From Paenibacillus_L residui (GTDB lineage Bacteria; Bacillota; Bacilli; Paenibacillales; NBRC-103111), in the NCBI RefSeq assembly GCF_042677205.1, contig NZ_JBHTIU010000027.1:186001-250000 (forward strand): a stretch of 64,000 nt of DNA, in the 5' to 3' direction. The translations under genes were made by a program, and so were the position numbers. Shown piece by piece: positions 7,942 through 16,539 of the stretch (the first letter of the stretch is position 1; each line of letters begins with the position of its first letter). The notes below the pieces were generated by a model. It saw nothing but the letters and a program-made list of their open reading frames with translations, had not been told where the DNA came from and made no database searches.

Positions 7942-9591
7942 TCAGCCATGCAGCCCTCCCGTCAATCTCAGGCGGGGGCGATAAGCCCCGATCGGCACCT
8001 GGATCAGGCTGGTCTTCCTCTGCCGGGCCAGGAAATAGATTTCGTCCACCAGGTTCACGTCATAACCGAGAAGCGGGTGTCCTCCCAAGCCGAGTGCGGA
8101 AGCTGCCAGCAGCAGCCGCTGCACGAGCATGCCCGCCTCCATCTGCTGAATCCGGTATCCTCTATATCCGAACGTATTCATAAGATGGTCTTTGTCTCCG
8201 ACGACATGCAGGCAAAGAGGCACCTGGGACAGATTGACGTTATGCCAGGTCATCCCCTGCTGCAGCCAAAGCCGGTGATCCCCGGGACGCAGAAGCGTGA
8301 GAGCATGTGCGGCCGGATCATATTGATAAGCGCCGTCCGCCACCCCCTCAACGCCCTTCAAACATCCGTAAATGGAAATCCGCGAGAGGACGGATTCCGG
8401 CGAACCGTTCAGGTCGTGGGCGTACACTAGAGAAGCGGCCGCTTCCTGGAGCAGAGCGGCCAATTGCCGCAGACTCACGGGACGCATGACGAAATCAAGA
8501 TCCGGCGAAGAACGGCGGCGGCAGGCCGCCGCCAAATCGTAGGACAGCCTCTCCACCACCGGCAGTTCTACCCGTTCCTCTGCCATCACGCCGCCGATAT
8601 TACCTTTGGCCTTAGGTGCCGGGGTCGGGGCCGAAGCCTGATGAACCGCAGCCTCGCGCCGTTCCATCCCTCTCTTGAACATTCGAAAGGCCGCTGCCGT
8701 GTCCTGCCACGAAGCCTCGTTCATCTTCACCAGCTTCCGGCATTCCTTGATCGTTCGCGACCGGCCATAATGTTTCGGCTGGATGGCGGGCAGCTCCCGG
8801 CATAATTCAGCGGCGGAGTCTATGTTTTCATGCTTCCGCCGGACGGAAAACCAGGTACGGGAGGGAGATGAGGACAGTGGAATGACCGCGTAAACACTCT
8901 CTTCCTCTCCCTTAAGGCCGAGCAGATGATGGATCGCCCGATCCAGAAACTGGAGGTAGACTCCCGGAACGAAACCGAACCGTTCGGCCGTCTCCAGAAG
9001 CTGCCCGATCACCACCCCGGTGTCGAGCCCGTGCAGACGGTAAGCAAAGCAGCTGTATTTGTATACATTTTTCCAAAAATGGACGGACAGAAAAACGGCG
9101 CCAAAGCAAGCCGACAGATCGCTGCGATGGCCGAGCGCCCTGGCCAGATAGCAGTCCATAAGGCCTTCACGCAGCAGCACCAGACGATGATGGGCCGCAT
9201 CATAATGATAAACCCCGATCGGCAGCCCTGCGGTTTTCAGATACAGGTATAATTCATTTGGATACAGAGCCCCTCCGGATGGGGCAAACCTCCTGCGCAG
9301 CCAGATGGCATCCGCTCCTTGTTCCCCGGAACGAGACCCTAGCAGAGATTCGCTGAATTGCGTCAACCCGAAGACATACCAGAGAAAATGACCCAGCTTA
9401 CACAGGTCGGGAAGGGCCGGCTCTGCCCGCTTTTCCAAATTTAACGGGATAGCCGCAGACAGCGGATAAGCGGGCAAGCCGCGATACAGCTTATACGGCA
9501 GCGGGGCGTCGGCCCAATCCACCTCCCAGTCCGGAGGCCGGACCTTGTCTGTATCCTTCTGCAGTTGATGAACAAATTCATCCAGATTCAT
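7942..9591 (-). CDS. SagB/ThcOx-family dehydrogenase of the TOMM cluster
   Basis: A 549-residue flavoprotein of the SagB type, expected to use FMN to oxidise thiazolines/oxazolines in the modified peptide to thiazoles/oxazoles. It contains two nitroreductase-like halves. The N-terminal half carries the family signature RRFAPSGGALYPNELYLYL (about residues 108-126) and GVYHYDAAHHRLVLL. The C-terminal half repeats the layout (GAYQYDPAAHALTLL, LHVVGDKD, ALGLGGHPLLGYD) but lacks the PSGG box. The N-terminus (KLYRGLPAYPLS) is also typical. It is last in the TOMM operon, 130 bases after the cyclodehydratase, with a GGGGGG Shine-Dalgarno. The duplicated architecture suggests one catalytic and one structural half; this is inference. 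Confidence 0.9.
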   Translation of the reverse strand: MNLDEFVHQLQKDTDKVRPPDWEVDWADAPLPYKLYRGLPAYPLSAAIPLNLEKRAEPALPDLCKLGHFLWYVFGLTQFSESLLGSRSGEQGADAIWLRRRFAPSGGALYPNELYLYLKTAGLPIGVYHYDAAHHRLVLLREGLMDCYLARALGHRSDLSACFGAVFLSVHFWKNVYKYSCFAYRLHGLDTGVVIGQLLETAERFGFVPGVYLQFLDRAIHHLLGLKGEEESVYAVIPLSSSPSRTWFSVRRKHENIDSAAELCRELPAIQPKHYGRSRTIKECRKLVKMNEASWQDTAAAFRMFKRGMERREAAVHQASAPTPAPKAKGNIGGVMAEERVELPVVERLSYDLAAACRRRSSPDLDFVMRPVSLRQLAALLQEAAASLVYAHDLNGSPESVLSRISIYGCLKGVEGVADGAYQYDPAAHALTLLRPGDHRLWLQQGMTWHNVNLSQVPLCLHVVGDKDHLMNTFGYRGYRIQQMEAGMLVQRLLLAASALGLGGHPLLGYDVNLVDEIYFLARQRKTSLIQVPIGAYRPRLRLTGGLHG

Positions 9592-9721
9592 TCTATCCCC
9601 CCTGTCCGTTCCCGTAGTGATATAGGATTTTATACATCTCTCTAAATCGTTCGTACCATTTAAAAAGAGACCTGCTCTATTATGTCCGGCTTGTAAAGCA
9701 CGAAAACGAACTATTCATCGC

Positions 9722-11668
9722 TTAAGGAAAGGGGTGGGGATAAGGGTTCAACTGCTCCGGGGTGAGAGGCTGCTCCGCATGTCCAAGCTGAACCGGAACC
9801 CGCCACAATCTGTCCAGCCCCGTCAGACGTGCAAGAGAATGGCCGAACGTCATCGGCAGCATGCCCGGAACTAGAACCTTCACACAAGAGAGCCCGTTGC
9901 GCGCCAATTCCGGCGCGGTCTGATCCACGACAATGACCTCCAGCTTCAAGCGCCGGAAGTTGTCGAGGATCTCCCGCAGGTCTTGCGTCAGATCGGCATG
10001 TCTAGGCACAGGCTTGAACTCCTCCTTCACCGTTCGCGGCGTCTCCCTGTTATCCAGCAGAAAATGAAGCCGCGGCTCCGCCTCCGGCAGGCTGTACAGC
10101 ATCGAATGATCCTCCATGTCCCTGACCAGAAACGGGTCCTGCAGCATGGGGATATATCGCTCCCGGTTCTCCTCGAACTTATCGCCAAGCGTAAGCAGCA
10201 TGCCGGCCAACTCGTGAATCGAGCCTTTCATCGCTCGCACCGGATCGGGATGCGCTCCGGCCGCGCAGACGAGATTTCCTCCCTTGCCGGTCCGGTTCTT
10301 GGCTATGGCCCATACGCTGGGAATGCCGTGCTCCATGGTGGAGTTATACAAATAGACGTCATAATCGGTGACCGCCTGCAATCGATCGATCATCAGCGAC
10401 AGCTCCGGGTCCCCCGCAGAGTATGGGTCCAGACGCGGTAGGGGCAATCGGGCATACCAGGTCATAAGAAACGAGTCCCGTTCCACCACTTCCAGCAAAC
10501 CGTACAGAACGGCTTCCTCCAAGCTTCCTCCCAAGGCGCAGCCGTTGGAGGTTTCATGCACGAAGCGCTCCCCGCAGCCCGAGCTGTAATAGGCTAGCGA
10601 TTCCGGCACCAGAAGCGGCCGCTCCTGCATAAAGGAGTAACCCCATACCCAATCCAACGGCTGATCCGGATCAAACGGCCGCATGGGAAAACCGGGCCGC
10701 TTGTACTGTTCCTCCGAGTATAGGCCAACCTTAACCGGATCCAGCGCCTGCCCCTCCAGTTGGCGAAAGCTGCCGCGGACCACAGTCCGCTTGCCGCGCG
10801 GAGTCATCCCGCAATAACGTTCCAGTCCCTCCAGAATCGCCGTTAATTCACTGATCTCATAAGAGTGGGTGCGGCCGGCGCAGCCCTCGTTATCCGCGAA
10901 CAGAGGCAAATTCACGCTTGCATCGGCAAAAGGAGATACGAGATCCCGCATCGTTCCATTCAGGAAACCGCTGCGATGATCCAGGTAGTCGTTGCGCAGC
11001 CTATCCTTCAGCTCATTCAGGGAACGGCAGCGATAGCTGTCCGGATGCGGCTTCGGCCTGGGCAGAAGAGAGACCCGGGCCCCCTCTTCGGAATCATCCG
11101 GCGGCTGCGAACAAAGCGGGCATAACGGATCCGGGAGGAAGAAATGGCTGGAGCTTCTCAAAGTTTTCAGATGGATCAGATAGATTCTTTCTTCCCATCG
11201 GCTTTGTCCGCCCTGCAGAACATTATGGACGGCATCTGCCAATATAAGCGCCATTTGGCGCAGGCCCGTTCTTGAGGACCACGCATCGATCCCGGTCCTT
11301 CCCTCATCCTTCTCCCATTTCTGCTGCAGCTCCCACATCTCCCGGCGGTCACGGCCGGCCATATGCCGCCGCGTATCCGCGCACAAGGAGCAGCCCGGCC
11401 TTCCCGGACGAACGAGCGGGCCGATGACGCCTTCCCCGAAGGCGACGAAGCCCCGCAGCCAGGGGACGCCCAGCCTCTGGAGCGCCTTCCCGGTTTCGCG
11501 ATGAAGGGCGGGTCGCCATGTATCGTGCAGCAGCAGCACTATGTCCGTCTCTTCAAGAATGGCCGTCTGCCCATCGGTCCGACGAATCGTTTCGTACCGG
11601 GGGCTCAGCTCGTCGGATACGAAGTCTGCCAATTGACCGCTTCCGATTATCGTAACAACCGCACTCAC
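9722..11668 (-). CDS. Fused TOMM leader-binding / YcaO cyclodehydratase
   Basis: A 648-residue protein that should catalyse ATP-dependent cyclodehydration of Cys (and possibly Ser/Thr) in the precursor to azolines. The first about 200 residues form an E1/ThiF-like partner domain with two CxxC pairs (Cys93/Cys96 and Cys183/Cys186), the usual structural zinc site of these proteins. Residues about 215-648 form the YcaO domain, with the ATP-site elements ERYCGMTP, GCALGGSLEEAVLYGLLEVVERDSFL and CAAGAHPDPVRAMKGSIHEL. The C-terminus ends NPYPHPFP, the PxPxP tail that marks azoline-forming YcaO enzymes. It starts with GTG behind GGAGG, overlapping the TGA of the upstream maturation gene (GTGA), so the two are translationally coupled. 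The family is well established; the exact substrate residues are inferred from the precursor. Confidence 0.95.
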   Translation of the reverse strand: MSAVVTIIGSGQLADFVSDELSPRYETIRRTDGQTAILEETDIVLLLHDTWRPALHRETGKALQRLGVPWLRGFVAFGEGVIGPLVRPGRPGCSLCADTRRHMAGRDRREMWELQQKWEKDEGRTGIDAWSSRTGLRQMALILADAVHNVLQGGQSRWEERIYLIHLKTLRSSSHFFLPDPLCPLCSQPPDDSEEGARVSLLPRPKPHPDSYRCRSLNELKDRLRNDYLDHRSGFLNGTMRDLVSPFADASVNLPLFADNEGCAGRTHSYEISELTAILEGLERYCGMTPRGKRTVVRGSFRQLEGQALDPVKVGLYSEEQYKRPGFPMRPFDPDQPLDWVWGYSFMQERPLLVPESLAYYSSGCGERFVHETSNGCALGGSLEEAVLYGLLEVVERDSFLMTWYARLPLPRLDPYSAGDPELSLMIDRLQAVTDYDVYLYNSTMEHGIPSVWAIAKNRTGKGGNLVCAAGAHPDPVRAMKGSIHELAGMLLTLGDKFEENRERYIPMLQDPFLVRDMEDHSMLYSLPEAEPRLHFLLDNRETPRTVKEEFKPVPRHADLTQDLREILDNFRRLKLEVIVVDQTAPELARNGLSCVKVLVPGMLPMTFGHSLARLTGLDRLWRVPVQLGHAEQPLTPEQLNPYPHPFP

Positions 11669-13641
11669 AGCGATTCCTCCTTTCGAAGAAGCACTCCGAA
11701 TACCCCCGTCGGGCCTTCTTTCAGGAAGGGCTCCAGCGCCAAATCGCAGACCAGGAGCGGCCGTTCATGCTCTTTCAAGGTCCGCAAAGCATTAAGCAGC
11801 ATCCCTTCCTCCTCCGAATCCACTGCGGGAAACTCCGTCCACTGTAATATCCTGTCTCCTTTCCGTACGGAAGCGGCTTCGAGAATTTGACCCGAAGGAA
11901 GTTTCCCGTCATTTTGCACGGTCATTAATGCCTGCTGCAGTGCCAGGCGCAGGGCCATCGTCCGATTCAAGCCGACTCCGCCGTACCAATGCCCGCCCGA
12001 GCCGACCCATACAACGGGAAAGCCGGACAGCCCTTCTCCCAAGGCGATTTCCGGCTCGCCCTGCATCGTCGTCAATGCCTGATAATAATAACGGCTGCGG
12101 CCATCCTCGGTCCCGTTCCACTGTATAGGATAGACTGTAGTTGGTCCGTTGGCCGTCCGGCTTCGCAGCATCTCTCTCAAACAAGCTTGCAGCCCCCGGC
12201 TGATCCCGGCCGTCGGCGTTTCGCCGGCCCCTACCCCGAGAACCAGCTCCGGTGCCTCCATATTCATCCCCTCGCGGCGATGGAGATAAAGCGTCTCCAG
12301 GAAGGGCGCGGCCATTCGTGCCGTATAGGCCTCCAGTCCGGCCAACCCCGCCTCCCGCCGTGCCTCCTCATGAGTAAGGCCGGAGCAAATGATCTCCGGA
12401 AGCAGCTCAGCCGGTCCCTCCGACTGAGGATCCGCCGCCTGCACCCGGCATTGGGAGAGCGGCAGCTGGATCAAGTCCCCCTCGTCCCAAATACGTAAAA
12501 TCCCGGCTTTATCCGATGTTATCCGGGTGAAATAAGCGAAGAGCCCGCTCGTCCCCGAGCCTGCTCGATCCTTGGCCGCGCCTCGCTCCAGGCGGGCTTC
12601 CACATCATGTATCCATTCGGCGCCCGCATACCCTGTCACCTGAGGGTGGGGAAGGAACGGATAATAGTCTCCTTCCAGGGTTTCCAGATCCAGCAGGAAC
12701 AGATGCTTGTTCAGCTTCGCTTCGGATATTCCCGCCGCCGTCTTCAGCCATTCGAACACGATCACATTGGCAAGCATGGCCCCTGCCGGGATCGAGAAGA
12801 GATGATGCTGCGGCTCTTCCTTGCACAGAGCGGGCCGGTGTATTCGGCGGATGGCCGATTCCCAGCAGCCGTCCGTTTCCGGATGAATGAGCGGTCCGGC
12901 CATACCCGTCTGCTGAAGGATAATGGCGGGGAGCAGCACCTTCTTCTCCTCTTTGCACACGGCATGGAGAAGCCGCAGCTCCCCTTCCCCTCCGTTCTGC
13001 GATACATACAAGACAGCATCGAAGGTCCTTACCAACTCCCGCCAGCCCTGCGCCCCTTTCCGCTTAAGCGACACCTCCTCCACCGCTACCGAAGAATCCC
13101 ACTTGCGGGCATGCTCAACCAGCTCCTCCAGTCTGCGCCGGTCGGTCGGCACCGAATCCGTAACCAAGAGGCGGAATCCGGGCAATCCGGATTCGAGCAG
13201 GGCCGCCGCCAGCGAAACCAGGAGCGGTCCGCACCCGACCGCCAACACATTGGATTGCCGGAAGCTTTGAAAACGGTAGCCCCCCGAACCGCCCAGGCTG
13301 TCCAAAAATTCAATCTGCGAAGCATACTTATCCAGAACCTCGTCAGGCAGCTGATGCGGGCGGTCTTCGCTGAGATCCCGTATGAAACCGTTCTGAAGCA
13401 GCACCCTGGCGATTTCATAGACCTGATCCCGATGCGCGTCCTGCAGCCCGTCGGTCAATTCCGCCAATGTATATTCGCCGCTGAACATGGGGATCAGCAT
13501 TTCGATCCACTGGCGAATTGCCCTGCCTTCCATACGGAACGAAACCATGTTGTTGCGAAAATATACGCCTCCGTCCGATTCGGGAAGATAGAAGGTGTCC
13601 CGATTCACCTTTAAACGCATAGAAGGGTTCAAAACCGGCAT
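11665..13641 (-). CDS. ThiF-like thiazole-containing bacteriocin maturation protein
   Basis: A 658-residue protein of the Bacillales putative thiazole-containing bacteriocin maturation family (TIGR03693-like, 'ocin-ThiF-like'). Residues about 8-90 (LKVNRDTFYLP ... LLQNGFIRDL) look like a winged-helix RiPP recognition element that would bind the precursor leader. The middle has a ThiF/E1-like Rossmann segment (VLAVGCGPLLVSLAAALLES, from about 130) without the catalytic features of a full E1. The C-terminal 250 residues resemble a degenerate YcaO-like half. It is expected to deliver the leader peptide to the cyclodehydratase. The ATG chosen has GGAGG six bases upstream; an earlier in-frame start at 13656 lies within the Shine-Dalgarno region. 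It is coupled to the next gene by a GTGA overlap. Confidence 0.9.
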   Translation of the reverse strand: MPVLNPSMRLKVNRDTFYLPESDGGVYFRNNMVSFRMEGRAIRQWIEMLIPMFSGEYTLAELTDGLQDAHRDQVYEIARVLLQNGFIRDLSEDRPHQLPDEVLDKYASQIEFLDSLGGSGGYRFQSFRQSNVLAVGCGPLLVSLAAALLESGLPGFRLLVTDSVPTDRRRLEELVEHARKWDSSVAVEEVSLKRKGAQGWRELVRTFDAVLYVSQNGGEGELRLLHAVCKEEKKVLLPAIILQQTGMAGPLIHPETDGCWESAIRRIHRPALCKEEPQHHLFSIPAGAMLANVIVFEWLKTAAGISEAKLNKHLFLLDLETLEGDYYPFLPHPQVTGYAGAEWIHDVEARLERGAAKDRAGSGTSGLFAYFTRITSDKAGILRIWDEGDLIQLPLSQCRVQAADPQSEGPAELLPEIICSGLTHEEARREAGLAGLEAYTARMAAPFLETLYLHRREGMNMEAPELVLGVGAGETPTAGISRGLQACLREMLRSRTANGPTTVYPIQWNGTEDGRSRYYYQALTTMQGEPEIALGEGLSGFPVVWVGSGGHWYGGVGLNRTMALRLALQQALMTVQNDGKLPSGQILEAASVRKGDRILQWTEFPAVDSEEEGMLLNALRTLKEHERPLLVCDLALEPFLKEGPTGVFGVLLRKEESL

Positions 13642-13656
13642 TTCAATCCTCCTCAT

Positions 13657-14001
13657 CGAGCCTTTTCATATCTACCGACATTCTATTCTCATTCCGTCTA
13701 TCGCCATACTTTAAATCCTATGTAGAGAAAGATGTCCGACATGACTTTCTTGTCGACTTGTTGCACAGCTCTATTGAAGCTATTTCGGTTCCGCAGAGAG
13801 AAGCCATCCTTCCGGTCCGGACAGGGCGGCATCGGGCGGCTCCATTATGTATAGTCTTGGGCCTCTTTCCCTTCATGTACTTCCGGGATGGAGAGAAAGA
13901 AGCCGTCGGACCGCGCAAGATTCCTTGTGATGCCATATAGCCTCGCGCGGATCAAACCTCCAGACGGTCTTGATGCTTACGCACTTGACCAACCGGCCAA
14001 A
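13657..14001. other. Intergenic spacer between TOMM precursor and maturation genes
   Basis: These 345 bases hold no gene I can support. A 72-codon frame at 13718-13936 on the minus strand has no Shine-Dalgarno and no family features. CCGCGC (near 13912) and GCGCGG (near 13946) can pair across a loop that itself contains CAAG/CTTG. This could be a processing or attenuation hairpin that keeps precursor levels above enzyme levels, but no T-tract is present. Confidence 0.4.
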
Positions 14002-14259
14002 CTAACGGCAGCGAGCACAGCTTTGACAGCGTGCACAATTAAAGCAGCGAGCGCAATTATGACAGCGGAAGCAGTTGCTGCAGCGGAAACAGTTAAAGCA
14101 ATTGAAGCAATTGAAGCAGTTAAAGCACTGAACAAAGCAAAATCCGATGCATAGTCGGCCCGGATCCTGGTTCTGGGTCAGGGTATCCCACGAAGTGACC
14201 TGACCCGTCTGAAACCCGGTAGCCTCCAAGTTCTGGAGTTGATTTTTAAACTCGTTCAT
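14002..14259 (-). CDS. TOMM precursor peptide, heterocycloanthracin/sonorensin type, FNC-repeat core
   Basis: An 85-residue precursor of a thiazole-containing peptide. The leader (residues 1 to about 36) begins MNEFKNQLQNLEATGFQTGQ and continues through VTSWD to DPGR, like leaders of the heterocycloanthracin/sonorensin family. The core (37-85) has 16 cysteines; from Cys45 to Cys84 there is one every third residue, 14 in register. The intervening pairs are mainly FN, then FR, SN, HN, AR and QS. The CDS starts at the internal ATG at 14259, which has AGGAGG seven bases upstream; the longer frame to 14346 is not needed. The gene lies at the head of the TOMM genes on the same strand. A plus-strand frame at 13888-14154 is a mirror of the repeat. 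Assignment to the family is from leader and core pattern plus gene context. Confidence 0.93.
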   Translation of the reverse strand: MNEFKNQLQNLEATGFQTGQVTSWDTLTQNQDPGRLCIGFCFVQCFNCFNCFNCFNCFRCSNCFRCHNCARCFNCARCQSCARCR

Positions 14260-14664
14260 TCCGTTTCCTCCTAATTTTAAATGTCGGATGAGACCCAAGG
14301 ATAGACTCGGTACGGGAATAACCCTGGGCTGCAGATATACCAACATATGTTAAAAATCCGCTTTTGTTACTCTTTCATTCGCCCGAATAGGCGTAACGGA
14401 TAACTTCTCTTTGGAAGTAAGCATTGCATAGAATAAACCCACTAAGTGACGCTTAGCTCTTATAGCAAGCGTATTCCGTCCGCACACAACGGAGTCGGTG
14501 TCTAAACCTTCCTCTAAATGCGGTCGATCTTCTTGCTTTGCTTCGATAAAGGTTTATACAAGTACTTAGCGAGGAGCCCCGGGACTATAATTTATACTCA
14601 TAGAAAAAGGGCCGCCCTGCTGCCCATCGGCTACAGAGAGACCCTGCTGTCAATCCATTTGTGT
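14260..14664. other. Upstream region of the TOMM precursor; likely promoter region
   Basis: These 405 bases separate the end of zur from the precursor start. They must contain the TOMM promoter if the cluster is independently expressed. I see AT-rich patches (minus strand TTTTTAACATATGTTGGTATATCTG near 14322-14350 would be a candidate zone) but no convincing -35/-10 pair, and no clear terminator for zur beyond a short GGGC/GCCC stem followed by TTTTT near 14604-14622. Confidence 0.3.
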
Positions 14665-15099
14665 TCAATTGGCCGTCGTCTTGCATTCGTTGCAAATTCC
14701 GTAAATTTCAAATCGGTGATTCAGAATGTCAAACTGCTCCGGAAGTCCGGAAACATGCCACATGGGACAATAGTCAAAGGTGACCGTTTTCTCACAATTG
14801 ACGCAGATTAAGTGATGGTGGTGATGGGTGGAGCAATTGGCCTTGAACTTCAAGCCGCTGTCCAAAAAATAAAACTGCTCGAGGATCCCCATTTCACTAA
14901 GGAGTCGCAAATTTCGGTAAATTGTATCGAAGCTTACGCTTGGATATTTTTGCCTCATATACTCGTAAACATCTTTGGGCGACAAGTACTCATCAGTAGT
15001 GGAAAACAATTCGGCCAGTCTTCTGCGCTGGTCGGTTATTCTCCAGCCCTTCTTGGACATCGCATCCAGCATCGTTTGAACTGTTTGATTTTCCGCCAT
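14665..15099 (-). CDS. zur: Fur-family zinc uptake regulator Zur
   Basis: A 144-residue Fur-family repressor. The winged helix covers residues about 1-80 (GWRITDQRRRLAELF; SFDTIYRNLRLLSEMGIL as recognition region). A His-rich hinge (STHHHHH, 90-96) leads to the dimerisation domain, with structural-zinc CxxC pairs Cys99/Cys102 and Cys136/Cys139. Zur identity rather than Fur or PerR is inferred from position directly after znuCBA and from the Zur boxes at 18100 and 22001. The ATG at 15099 has AAGGGG upstream and gives the usual family length; a start at 15195 would add 32 unrelated residues. It lies 132 bases after znuA on the same strand, so probably read from the Zur-controlled znu promoter. 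Confidence 0.92.
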   Translation of the reverse strand: MAENQTVQTMLDAMSKKGWRITDQRRRLAELFSTTDEYLSPKDVYEYMRQKYPSVSFDTIYRNLRLLSEMGILEQFYFLDSGLKFKANCSTHHHHHLICVNCEKTVTFDYCPMWHVSGLPEQFDILNHRFEIYGICNECKTTAN

Positions 15100-15231
15100 T
15101 CGACTACCCCTTAAACAACGTAATATGTCTATAGTGCACGAATGAGGAAAGCTAGTCAAGCGGCTGCCAAGCTTCGGCTTCGTCTCTGATTTCATACGCG
15201 GAGCGACTTTTCCTAAACCTTAAGGCGAGTG

Positions 15232-16467
15232 CTATTCGTTCAAGGCATCTTGAAGGGCGCTGAGGTTCTCCTTCATGATCGCGATATAGTCCAGGTTTTG
15301 CCCGGCTTCGTCCGCGGTCAGCCCCTCGATCGGGTTAAGCACGGCTGTTTTGGCCCCGGTTTCCTGCGCTAGGACAGCCGCAATTTTCGCATCCGCCAAA
15401 GTTTCGAAAAATAAAGTTCCCACTTCGTTTTCCTTGACAAATTTCACGATGTCAGCCATTTGTGAAGGAGAAGGCTCCTGTTCGGGAGAAAGTCCCGCTA
15501 TGGGAAGCTGAATCAATCCGTAGCGCTCCGCCAAATAACCGAAGGCTGCATGCTGGACGACAAATTCCTTGCGTTTCGCATTAGCGGCCATCTCACGGAA
15601 GGCTTTGTCCAAATCCTGAAGCTTGGCGATATATTCCTCAGCGTTCTTCTGATATTCATGCTTATGGTCCGGATCGGCCTGGGCCAACCCCTCCATAATA
15701 TTCATCACCTGCTTTTGAGCCAGAACCGGATCGGTCCAAACATGAGGATCCAGCTCTCCTTCGCCATGTCCGTGGTCATGATCGTGACCATTTTCTTCAT
15801 GGTGAGCGTCTTGGGCATGCTCCTCGTTATGTGTGTCATTGTCCTCGCTGTGATCATGGACATGAGCTTCTCCATGTGCTTCTTTGTCATGGCCATGCTC
15901 TTCGGCATGGGCGTCATGGGCATGCTCGTGGTCATGATCGTGGTCATGATCGTGAGCATGGTCGTGAGCATGGTCGTGAGCATCCCCTTCAACCGATTTT
16001 TCTTGGTCATGGTTATGTCCGTGATCGTGTCCGTGAGAATGGTCGTGGAAATGATCGTGGGAGTATGGCATCAGCTCCAGACCCGCGATAGCCTCCACTT
16101 TAATCAGCTGAGGATGATTAATGCTGTCCAGAACTTGATCGACCCAATATTCGACCATGCCCCCGTTATATACAAAGACATCCGCTGCTTGAATCACTTT
16201 CAAATCCTGGGGTGTAGGCTCCCATCCATGCGGCTCGGCTCCCGGCGGGATCAAGGGGATGACCTCCGCATGCTCCCCGGCAACATTGCGGGTAAAATCA
16301 TAAATCGGATAGATCGTCGTAACCACCTTTAGCTTCTCCGGCAGGTCTCCCACGGCCGGAATAGTCTCATCGTTATTCAAATCCTTCTTCGCTCCGCAGC
16401 CTGCCAAAATCAACAGGAGAGCAGCGGCAATGACTAACGTTTTATTGAATGCAGATTTTGAACTCAT
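15232..16467 (-). CDS. znuA: Zinc ABC transporter substrate-binding lipoprotein ZnuA
   Basis: A cluster A-I metal-binding lipoprotein of about 411 residues. The signal ends in a lipobox (LILAGC, Cys24). The first lobe contains IYPIYDFTRNVAGE and the zinc-ligand loop GAEPHGWEP (His80). The second lobe starts DPHVWTDP (His242) and continues HAAFGYLAERYGL and FFETLADAKIA. Between the lobes lies an unusually long His/Asp/Glu loop (about residues 137-236) made of HD, HDH and HAHD units, which binds zinc in this family. Of the tandem ATGs, 16467 has GGAGG six bases upstream. The gene follows znuB by 72 bases. An antisense Met/Val-rich frame at 15550-16332 is an artefact of the His-codon run. Confidence 0.95.
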   Translation of the reverse strand: MSSKSAFNKTLVIAAALLLILAGCGAKKDLNNDETIPAVGDLPEKLKVVTTIYPIYDFTRNVAGEHAEVIPLIPPGAEPHGWEPTPQDLKVIQAADVFVYNGGMVEYWVDQVLDSINHPQLIKVEAIAGLELMPYSHDHFHDHSHGHDHGHNHDQEKSVEGDAHDHAHDHAHDHDHDHDHEHAHDAHAEEHGHDKEAHGEAHVHDHSEDNDTHNEEHAQDAHHEENGHDHDHGHGEGELDPHVWTDPVLAQKQVMNIMEGLAQADPDHKHEYQKNAEEYIAKLQDLDKAFREMAANAKRKEFVVQHAAFGYLAERYGLIQLPIAGLSPEQEPSPSQMADIVKFVKENEVGTLFFETLADAKIAAVLAQETGAKTAVLNPIEGLTADEAGQNLDYIAIMKENLSALQDALNE

Positions 16468-16539
16468 CATCTTCCTCCATAAAATTCTGCGCAACGCAGA
16501 CCCCGTCTTGTACGTTGCCAGTAAGTTGTAAGTTGTTTA

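Noticed and set aside
13718..13936. Possible small gene between the TOMM precursor and maturation gene
   Set aside because: No Shine-Dalgarno, no leader-like or Cys-rich core sequence and no recognisable family.
13888..14154. Plus-strand frame rich in Ala/Thr/Lys opposite the TOMM precursor
   Set aside because: It is the reverse complement of the xxC repeat codons; no Shine-Dalgarno of its own, while the minus frame has AGGAGG, a family-like leader and the right neighbours.
15550..16332. 260-codon Met/Val-rich plus-strand frame opposite znuA
   Set aside because: Antisense of the His/Asp codon run of ZnuA, which keeps all frames open; not a membrane protein gene.
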